From positions 1 through 64,000 of the forward strand of contig CAXAMN010018569.1 of the NCBI GenBank assembly GCA_963970005.1: DNA of 64,000 bases, given 5' to 3'. This document shows, piece after piece, positions 57,185 to 64,000 of the stretch. Position 1 is the stretch's first letter. The number at the start of each line of letters is the position of its first letter. The translations under genes and the position numbers were made by a program. The notes under the pieces were generated by a model. That model had not been told where the DNA came from and made no database searches. It saw only the letters and a program-made list of their open reading frames with translations. The DNA is from Durusdinium trenchii. Taxonomy: Eukaryota > Sar > Dinophyceae > Suessiales > Symbiodiniaceae.

Positions 57185-57289
57185 CCCTAGGGATCCAGTC
57201 GTACCGAACCTCAGAAGGTACTTGGACCTCCAAACCTACATAACAGTTCCTCCGATCACCTTCTGAGAAGGTACTTGGATCCCTAGGGT
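57185..57289. repeat. Family C element
   Basis: CCCTAGGGATCCAGTCGTAC and ACTTGGATCCCTAGGG ends; centre is the reverse of the 5.3-kb copy. Confidence 0.9.
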
Positions 57290-57775
57290 TAGGACACCTG
57301 GATGGGGTTGATGGAAAACCCTGGTGTCCGACCCGGCGACCAGCGACCCCTAGCATACAGCATGCAGTGCGAAGAGCAAGTTGTGTCCAGTCTCAACCTT
57401 CGTCGTAAACCGCCGGGCTGCCTTGCCCTATAAAATGCCAGCCGGTTGAAGCTGCAAACCATGTTGGCTGCTGCTTTGGTGTACCACTGTGGATACCAAA
57501 GTAAGAGGTCCGTGTCTAAGTTGTGCGTTTTGGTGGAAACACTTTGGTTGCCGAACATCCAGCAAAACACATGGAGGGATGCAATGCCGGGCGCCTGTAT
57601 TTCGATAGGGAAACACCCAACCTGGGTTGGTCTATGTTCCTTCTGAAACAACACATGGAGTCTTTGGGAGCTCCACGAATTGTAATACATACCCAAATTG
57701 TGACGTGGAGTTTTGGAGTCAGAGACACGATCAACTAGGATACCAAGTTGGGAACCCTTGAGCCAACCAACGGGT

Positions 57776-57893
57776 TATATAATCTGGTTCTTCAAAGTGA
57801 CCAAACTTGATAACCTGGTTGGTTCGGTCACTTAAGCCTCCGAGTAGGGTCACTTAGGAACCTTCAAAAGGTCACTTTGAAGAAGCTGGAATC
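57776..57893. repeat. Family E inverted-repeat element
   Basis: CTGGTTCTTCAAAGTGACC and GGTCACTTTGAAGAAGCTGG ends; shares CCTGGTTGGTTCGGTCAC with the 10.3-kb copy. Confidence 0.85.
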
Positions 57894-58164
57894 TGCTCTT
57901 CGCGATTGGATCTGACACAAGTCCGCCTACTCCAAAAAAGCACGCCCACACCATGCATGTGAGTGTGGGTGATGAGGGGCGACATGGGATCAGTCGTGGA
58001 ATTTCTGGTGTTCATCAAAAAAACACGTGCCTTTTACGCTATACACGATCACCCGGAAACTGCGGTCAAAAGTTCCAACTATAAACAATTGATGTTAACT
58101 AAGCATCAATCATCTCGGAGATCTATTATATACTGCGAGTACGATGGATATTTCCTGCGCTCAC

Positions 58165-58369
58165 CTGTCATTGAATCTCCCAGCTCGCTAGCACCTGGGC
58201 GCTCCCGACAGAGCTGCACCAGCTGTTTCGATGCGCTCTGCGCTCGCTGACCAATGAAGGCCCGCTGAAAGAGCAGCAGGATGGCATCCAGGTCCTGCAA
58301 ATCGGTCGGTTCCCAAACGAAGCCCAACGCAGTCTGCCCCGGAACCAGTACGCAGCGCCAGGAGAACTT
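58165..58369 (-). CDS. Candidate exon of 68 codons
   Basis: Acceptor CACCATCACAAG and full-consensus donor ATGACAG|GTGAGC bound KFSWRCVLVPGQTALGFVWE, then PTDLQDLDAILLLFQRAFIG and QRAQSASKQLVQLCRERPGA. Amphipathic helix with FQRAFIGQ; no family recognised. One of the best exon calls in the window. Confidence 0.6.
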
Positions 58370-58756
58370 CTTGTGATGGTGTTATTTTAGCCACATCACG
58401 CCCCCCGAGGTTGGAGTGGCACCTAAGTCTTTGTGGCCAGGTGTGGCCAAGGTTTTGGTCTTCCTAATCTCACCTCTCCTTATACTGCCAACCTATCTTT
58501 TCAATATAGGCCTCCCTCACCGCCTCCCTCTTCTCTCTTCGACTGTTATACAAAACAGGCTCACTACTAGGCTCACTTTTCCACTTCACCAGCGAGTCTC
58601 TCTCTCTCTCTCTCTTTTTCCGTTCCTTAAGAACAACCATCCATTCTAGTTCGGCCTTTCGTTTTCCGAATCTCCCTCGCCCAATCGCATCTTTCTCCTA
58701 GCAACCTCTCTCTCTCTTGCCATCAGGTCATCAGGTCCGCCGAATACAACTCGTAC

Positions 58757-58805
58757 CTCTTCCAACCCTCTTCTCCCGCCTGCACGACGTAGTCGCTGGG
58801 CGGCC
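58757..58805 (-). CDS. Candidate short exon
   Basis: Acceptor TTGCCTTTGGCAG and donor AAGAG|GTACGA bound 49 bases reading PPSDYVVQAGEEGWKR. If the donor is ignored the frame adds YELYSADLM. Phase does not join directly to the 58165-58369 exon, so an exon may be missing. Confidence 0.45.
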
Positions 58806-59260
58806 CTGCCAAAGGCAACCGGGAGACCTCGGCGGCACCCGGTGCATAGACTCGACACGGTGGAAAAGCAGCGATCAACCATCAACCGCCCAAGTCCAGG
58901 CCATGGGGCACTGCCTCAAATGAACACATACCTGGCACTTCCCTTCCTGTCTATAGATGGATTTTGAGACCAATCGTTTTGGCATCGGCTGCAGGGCCCA
59001 GTGATTTGGTTCCGGTCAACAATTCTCGCGCATCAACGATGCTGCAGCGTTGACACGCCTCGCTGCTGTTCGTTCAAACTGTTCAAACTCAGGCCAAGAA
59101 AGGGCCATTGGTAGCAATCACCCCAGGATGGAGAAGATTCCTGTATGGCAGCACCGCTGACAAGGAGTGACCGCTTTCAATCTGTATATCCTGGAACAGG
59201 GCACGGACTCCAAAATGAGCACCCAGCTTGAGATGCATCGAACTTTCCTCTGATGACACT

Positions 59261-59371
59261 CCCAAACGCTCCATGGGACTGCCATGTCGGACTGCCGATC
59301 AGGCCAGGGGTGGTGCCAGTGGGGTCAATGGGTCAATGGGGTGGCATATTTTTGGCAGTCCCATGGAGTGT
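59261..59371. repeat. Family A TIR element with 8-bp target duplication
   Basis: ATGACACT flanks both ends (59253-59260 and 59372-59379). The centre holds a short internal duplication of GGTCAAT. Confidence 0.9.
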
Positions 59372-59873
59372 ATGACACTTGGTGCGCTTGGTGACCCGGC
59401 TGGCCGGTTGGCCCTCCGGCAATCACTTGGATCTGTCTCCACGCTTAATTAGCCATTGCTCATCAGCCGTCGTGCGGACCAACTGACAGCGATCGAGCCC
59501 TGATAGCATACATGCTCCCAAGAGCCCTGGCCGCATGAAAATCGAGTCTGGTGCAGTTCTCCTCATCGATACTTAGAACTCAATAGCACAGAAGGAACTC
59601 TTATCCGTTACCTTGCTCAAAGTGAAGTCTGCTCCGTCAAAGACGTGGAGACAGCGGCACAGCAGCGGCAAACCAAAAGGATGATCACACAGGCAGAGGA
59701 GGGGAGGCACGTAAGGAGATAAGTTCCATCATGCATCATCATGCCATCACAAAAATCAGTTTCCTTGAACTCTTCAACTGACATCAACATTTTACAATTT
59801 TCCCTTTCTCCCACTATCTTGCTCTCTCTCAACGTCTGAAGTACGACCGTTTGGAGAACCAACACATCTCCAC

Positions 59874-59985
59874 CTGCCACCGCTGAACGACCCCAAAACC
59901 GCCCACGGCGCAACGCTGGGCTTCCCAGGCGCCGTGCAAGGCGCGGCACGCGCTGGCGGAGGCTCTCCGCTCCAGGTCGTCCAAC
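59874..59985 (-). CDS. Candidate exon, LDDL type
   Basis: Acceptor CTCGTGCAG and donor GTGGCAG|GTGGAG bound 112 bases reading LDDLERRASASACRALHGAW, then EAQRCAVGGFGVVQRW. Start sequence and pattern (LDDL-x5-A-x-ALHxxx) match the exon at 29612-29693. The plus strand is also open here (KARHALAEALRSRSSNLHEV), but the paralogy favours minus. Confidence 0.5.
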
Positions 59986-60402
59986 CTGCACGAGGTCGAA
60001 GGCGTCGAACGCGGAGGGTTCCACAGGGCGGGGGCCGGGCACGGATGTCTGATTTTGTGCCCGGGAGGAGGTTCTGGGTGGGCATGGAAAACTGAGGTAT
60101 AGATCTGTCATGAGCGTTTTGGGCTTCTCAAAGTTTTAGATGTCCGGATGTCTTCCTGCTTTTCGGTGAGACTTTGTGGGAAAAGTCAGGGCTCCAAGGG
60201 CTCTGGAGACACCCCAAACAACACATTTCGTTTTCATCCTCAATCCAACCATGGCAACAAGAATCCCAAACCATCCATGGGACTGACATCTTTTACCGAT
60301 CAGTGTGGTGGAAATTGGTTGAGGTCGTAAGTAAAATCTTCGAGTCCGAATGCTTTGGGTTCTTTCCTCTTCCACCGAAGCTGAATGTGCCACAGAGACT
60401 TC

Positions 60403-60492
60403 CCAAGAGAGGTTAAGTGACCTGAACTAGGACCCTACTGGAGTACCCAACTGGGATAGTCGGACTAGGTAGGGTCCTTCAACCTCTGTTGG
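60403..60492 (+). repeat. Family B element
   Basis: CCAAGAGAGGTTAAGTGACC and TCAACCTCTGTTGG ends. Confidence 0.9.
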
Positions 60493-60499
60493 TCTGATC

Positions 60500-61070
60500 T
60501 CACAAAAAGCTGGCTTCCTTGGGCTGAGCTTCCTTGGATCCTGGGTGAGACTTCTTTGGAGAAGTAGACGGCCAAAGACGCTTCAACCGAGTTGCAGGAG
60601 TGGGTGAAACTGGATCCAGTGACAAGGCCCGAACAGCTTGGCCGGTTGGGTTGTGGGCACCAAACATCACCAAACTATAGTTTGACAAGGATGTGCAGTT
60701 GCTCCGTGAAGCATCCCATACCACCAGTGGTGCTCACTATATAGACTATGGCGCCATTGCCCCAAGGGATCGATCAACACCAAAAGAGCATGTCGGTGAT
60801 GGACTGCCCCAGGCCAAATCGTGGGAACGTGTGGTCCGATGCCAAAGAGCATGTCTTAGTCCTCCAGTTGGTTTACTATACCCTAGGATTCCAAAGGTTA
60901 AGTTAAACTTAGTCTTTGATGAACAACGATGTTTTACTTGAGGGCTGCAAGAAGGACGATGTTTTACCTTTTGCATGGGTGCTGCTGCAAAAGAGGAAGA
61001 TGTGTGTTTTTCTAGAGTATTAATGTTGTATTTCCCGCACATGTTGCCCAAATAACTCTCACAGGATACC
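60500..61070. other. No gene seen
   Basis: A 136-codon minus frame (61156-60746) is open but overlaps the CDED exon in another frame and looks random. Confidence 0.4.
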
Positions 61071-61082
61071 CCCTTGGCCCAC

Positions 61083-61274
61083 CAAACTGACGGTTTTCTC
61101 GGTTGTGCGTTGCACGAAGTCGCCAAGCGAAGGTCTTCATTCGCATTCGAAAACATCTCATGACTGCCAGCTCCCTCAGGGAGGACCTCCTAGTCCTACT
61201 AAACGCACTCCACTGCTTCAGCTGCTTCATAGCATCCTCATCACAAAACGTGTGTTGGAACCGGGGATTCAGTC
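61083..61274 (-). CDS. Transposase-like family protein, exon with CDED motif
   Basis: After a possible acceptor CGATCTAAG the minus strand reads NPRFQHTFCDEDAMKQLKQW, then a basic helical stretch SRTRRSSLRELAVMRCFRMR and ending near ENRQFG with a donor-like GTGGG at 61083. The N-P-x-F...CDED-x-x-x-x-x-K box followed by a basic helix is the segment I expect after the PKxH exon in this family (recalled as NP...(S/C)DEDF). Acidic D-E-D could belong to the catalytic centre, though that is not shown. The end of the protein is not identified. Confidence 0.55.
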
Positions 61275-61571
61275 CTTAGATCGATGCATATTAAAGCCTC
61301 GATAGCATTTAGATCGATCGATCCATGTCACTGATTTTTTGCACATAACATCTTTGGGAACTCACTACTAGTTGGATCTGAGATTCGTTGACGCTGGACG
61401 ACATCACGCAGAACATGGCACATGGACTTAGCAGTCATGAAAGGGCAAGTGCGGAAGGTTCAATCAGTAGTGAGATACTCTCACAACAGCTGTGTTGAAG
61501 ATTGCATGTGTGTTTGTTTTCTTGTTGGGTCCTGTTGGGGTAGTGGTTGAGAAAGTCAGTTGCCAAGGCAC

Positions 61572-61695
61572 GTGAAACTTTGGGATCATTACCCAACAAA
61601 GTTTGCCTCGTTGGACGCTCATCACATTGAGCCTCCGGTAGGCCTTGAGATACGCAAAACCAGCCTGTTCGATATCCCGAGCTTGCTCAACAGTC
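61572..61695 (-). CDS. Transposase-like family protein, exon with PKFH motif
   Basis: The minus-strand segment starts after TTCCCAAG and reads TVEQARDIEQAGFAYLKAYR, then RLNVMSVQRGKLCWVMIPKF, with H just before a CAC|GTGCC donor at 61572. A helix (xxFxYLxxYxxL) followed by a PKxH box occurs again at 45.2 kb in the window, which supports a genuine family motif. It lies downstream of exons 1 and 2 in the same direction, so I assign it to the same transcript, across an intron of about 1.1 kb that contains the small membrane-protein gene. Confidence 0.6.
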
Positions 61696-61804
61696 CTTGG
61701 GAAGTCACATCCCACATGAACTTTCAATCAGCCTAGCAACCAACAGCCCAACTGTCCACAGGAGAAACACATGAAGCTGAAGGACGGACAACAAAACCGT
61801 CATT

Positions 61805-61900
61805 CATTCACCTTTTTAGCATCACCCAAGACAAAAGTGGTCTGTCCGCAGCCATGGATGATGGCCAAGTGGCAGGCATCTGCCACATCGTTCGGTGAGG
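61805..61900 (-). other. Possible additional exon of the 61-64 kb gene
   Basis: One minus-strand frame is open and protein-like (SPNDVADACHLAIIHGCGQT, then TFVLGDAKKVNE). It lies between the small membrane-protein gene and the PKFH exon. I see no clear splice bounds and do not recognise it. Confidence 0.25.
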
Positions 61901-62172
61901 CCGAAATATCTTGTGATGCCTCTCCTGGGTGGTGGAATGGTCCCAGAGTTATATACTCGAAGTGGTGTGGAAAGTCTCAATGGTTTTATGGGTGGATTGA
62001 TTGAAAGTAGATTCCCCTATTAGGCACAGAAGTCTTACGTTTGTTGATATATGGATGTCGATAGCTTGATATCTCCTGGGTCCACCTTGGTCACCCGACT
62101 TCAGTTGTTTTCAACACACAAACCTGCATGTCCACCGGTGTTTTTTCTCCTCCGTGGGCAACCATGGAATTG

Positions 62173-62592
62173 TCAATATACACATCTAGTGCATGGCACC
62201 AGCTGTGACACTGCTGTACTTGATTTTATGTGTGAACAATTGCGGTCAGCATGCCAGCAATGACCAAATTTTGCAAAGTAGATTGTCTTCTTTGCTTGCT
62301 TTGCATGATCCACAGCGCGAGAACTGTTCAAATCACCAAATTGGCGAACTAATCGTTCATGTGCGTCCTTCTCACGGGCTAGCTCTAAAAGTAGTTTCTT
62401 GTTTTCAAGTTGCAGAGATGAAATCTGCTCAAGGAGGTTTTCACCTTCCATCTTGCCCTTGCCCTTGAAGCACATCGCGATAATGAACCAAATGTGACGG
62501 CCGCACCAAAGCAAAGCACCGGCGAACAAACACCCACATGTGACAACCACAAGCACTCCGAGCAGCAACCAGGAGGGGTCTGATTCGGCCAT
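62173..62592 (-). CDS. Small membrane, coiled-coil, Cys/His-box protein
   Basis: An intact, intronless 139-codon frame starts with ATG in the context GCCATGGCC. It has a hydrophobic helix at residues 9-29 (WLLLGVLVVVTCGCLFAGAL), a second weaker one to 42, a basic patch KGKGKM, a coiled coil at about 50-90, and a C-terminal box C112-x-H-x4-C-x14-C-x2-C ending three residues later in CVY. The box could bind zinc. I recall similar short dinoflagellate proteins ending in a (V/I)YxxxxGxCxH...C box, without known function. It lies on the same strand between exons 2 and 3 of the transposase-like gene, so it is either a nested gene, or a unit carried with it. A single-pass membrane anchor with the Cys/His box on the side of the coiled coil is the simplest topology. 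Confidence 0.75.
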   Translation of the reverse strand: MAESDPSWLLLGVLVVVTCGCLFAGALLWCGRHIWFIIAMCFKGKGKMEGENLLEQISSLQLENKKLLLELAREKDAHERLVRQFGDLNSSRAVDHAKQAKKTIYFAKFGHCWHADRNCSHIKSSTAVSQLVPCTRCVY

Positions 62593-62697
62593 GGCGCTGG
62601 AATAATTTGCTGCCTAAATCACCAGTCGAACTACGTACAGTGTCTCACTTGTGCCAAACTCCACCGATCCGCCTCACGTGCCGATCCTGTGCCAACA

Positions 62698-62753
62698 CGG
62701 ACAGGGTGATCGCATTAACGCATATATTTGGTCCAATCCGATCACCCTGTCCG
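62698..62753. repeat. Perfect 15-bp inverted repeat
   Basis: Arms CGGACAGGGTGATCG (62698-62712) and its exact complement (62739-62753) enclose a 26-base AT-leaning loop. It lies between the small membrane-protein gene and exon 2 of the transposase-like gene. It could fold as an RNA hairpin or be the footprint of a small inverted-repeat element. Confidence 0.8.
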
Positions 62754-62770
62754 TCCCACCCCGATGCAAC

Positions 62771-63068
62771 CAAGTGTCAAAGCAATCTCAGCAAGTTTAG
62801 ACCGGTCGTCTAAATCCCGAAAAGCAGCATCAGCATTGAAGGCCACCATTTTCTCCAGAAGCCATTCACAAATGACTCTGGCATTGTACCCTTTCGCGTT
62901 CAAGCAGAACCCGTAGTTATCTCTCAGGATTGATTTTGGTGTAAATCGACGCTGTGAGCAAGGAATTTTACATCTTCTGCGCCATGACGTAAAGTCATCA
63001 AAAGCCCTTTCAAGGGCATCTGCATAGCCATTTGACGTGTCACCAAAATAGGCCGAGTCCAACAGCAT
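62771..63068 (-). CDS. Transposase-like family protein, exon 2
   Basis: About 99 codons open on the minus strand continue the same protein: LLDSAYFGDTSNGYADALER, then AFDDFTSWRRRCKIPCSQRR, KGYNARVICEWLLEK and RSKLAEIALTL. The K-I-x-C-S-Q-x-R-F and YNARVxxEWL boxes are what I remember as the hallmark of this family. The 3' end is placed at CTTG|GTTGCA (62771), which matches the donor of exon 1 (CTTG|GTTGAT). The acceptor is not resolved: an AG lies at CCCAG just upstream of GGGAATGC, but the phase with exon 1 is off by one, so either the junction or the copy is imperfect. If not spliced, the frame runs to a TGA at 62742 inside an inverted repeat. Confidence 0.7.
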
Positions 63069-63200
63069 TCCCCTGGGCATGTCATTGCTGCGTTTTGTCC
63101 GTCACAGTTGGTCAGCAAACTTGTCCATCAACCCTCAAACAGCAGAATCCAACACACCTGCACCACCCCCCCAAAAAAGAATGGAGTACCAGGAATCAAC

Positions 63201-63990
63201 CAAGTTGCAAAACGCTGCCACTTGATACACCCAATAAGCCCAAGTTCAATATATGTAGTGTGCAGTGCTTGATGAGGTCTATGTTGAAAAAGTACAACTG
63301 TACTAAAGGGCATGGTGGATTGGGAAGTTCTTCAAGGCAGAACTCTTCTGTTGAACGGTATGTGTCACACCAATCTCCTTCACAAGTGGTATATACGAGT
63401 CGCTGCACATCCGAGCAAGCACAACACCTGAAACAAATTTTGTTTGCAATCCACCAGCTCCGATGCCGGAAAATATACCTGAAGAAAGCCTGGTCACCTC
63501 GTAGCTCTGATACCAAAAACCGACGCCCAGAAACACCGATCTCAGTCATTCTGTTGAAGCTTTCAGTCAGTTTCTCCAGCACTGGATATATAGTTTGCTC
63601 CACTGTCAGTATGTTGTCCGACTCGATGCTGAAAAGTAGGTACCGAGACAATCTTGTTGCTGTTGGTCTGTAAAGAGGCAGGTTCATGAAGAATCCATAC
63701 ACCTTGTTTCCGGGATTGTTCACAAGACCAATCGCTGCTTCGTCTCCGTAGAAACCACACGGCCACACAGCACTGCCTACAGACCGTCTGAAGTTGGCAG
63801 TGCTCGCAGCCCACTCGTCTCCCACATGGTCTAAATGGTTCCAGTAGCGCTCTACCAAATAGTCTTCAATTGTAAAACCACAGTTCTCGATCATGTGGGA
63901 TAGAATTCGTTCTGGCAACAACATTGTCATCTGAGTGTCGATCGCTTTCCCGTTTGGTCCTGCAATCGTGACGGCCACTGGCTCAGGCTC
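63201..63990 (-). CDS. Transposase-like dinoflagellate family protein, exon 1 in window
   Basis: The minus strand is open without stops from a consensus acceptor (TTTTCTCAG, 64000-63991) to a donor CAACTTG|GTTG at 63201, about 263 codons. It is an internal exon: no ATG precedes it and the gene runs off the right edge. Features: WNHLDHVGDEWAA, a GFYGDEAAIG box about 80 residues in, RLSRYLLFSIE, a segment IFRHRSWW, a Cys-rich patch CFRCCACSD, and NIDLIKHCTLHILNLGLL near the end. The YGDEA and D-x2-KHC-x-LH boxes resemble the first and second Asp regions of KDZ-clade DDE transposases (Plavaka-like). That assignment is inference; I recall the family as multicopy and uncharacterised in dinoflagellates. 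Reading frame quality is high. Confidence 0.75.
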
Positions 63991-64000
63991 CTGAGAAAAT

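Noticed and set aside
57289-57696. 135-codon minus frame and opposite plus frames
   Set aside because: No splice-bounded or recognisable peptide; all frames similar in quality.

Overview
The window reads as nuclear DNA of a dinoflagellate, most likely of the Suessiales/Symbiodiniaceae type. The evidence is the very low density of intact reading frames, the islands of GC-rich coding sequence 50-200 bases long bounded by AG and GT splice signals, the density of short terminal-inverted-repeat elements, two kinds of dinoflagellate-like reverse transcriptase remnants, and a spliced protein family with a PKxH and a (C)DED motif that I associate from memory with dinoflagellate multicopy proteins. 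There are no bacterial-style operons, rRNA genes, tRNA genes or CRISPR arrays. The taxon is an inference; no marker gene proves it.

Layout. 1-18.5 kb is repeat-rich sequence with candidate minus-strand exons at about 6.7, 7.4-7.7, 9.3, 10.9, 11.7, 12.9 and 17.9 kb and long trinucleotide tracts at 16.0-16.3 and 16.9-17.2 kb. 18.6-27.0 kb is one large decayed non-LTR retrotransposon on the minus strand: ORF1-like protein, an NPGP motif, endonuclease, reverse transcriptase, zinc-knuckle-like motif, RNase H and a C-terminal domain. 27.0-28.7 kb holds an AT-rich stretch, a TIR element with an 8-bp target duplication, and a 41-bp minisatellite. 31.3-33.3 kb holds two convergent pieces of a second reverse transcriptase family. 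33.8-34.6 kb is a broken minus-strand gene made of tandem W-N-D-W-Q repeats of about 80 residues. 36.0-37.2 kb has helically phased CTAGCGC triplets and a CAG tract. 38-60 kb is again exon islands in repeat-filled sequence, mostly minus strand, with a plus-strand cluster at 55.6-56.8 kb. 61.1-64.0 kb is the best cellular-type gene: at least four minus-strand exons of a large transposase-like protein running off the right edge, with a separate intact small membrane / coiled-coil / Cys-His protein gene lying between its second and third exons.

At least six families of short inverted-repeat elements (called A to F here) recur throughout. Family A has three copies with 8-bp target duplications; family B has two near-identical copies in opposite orientation at 6.5 and 54.3 kb. 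The picture is of one or more long, intron-rich, mainly minus-strand genes repeatedly invaded by small DNA transposons and one large LINE. Exon calls are read by eye from splice consensus and peptide quality; without transcripts they remain candidates, and I cannot say how many genes they form. Two runs of ten N (17183-17192, 28430-28439) mark assembly gaps inside repeats.
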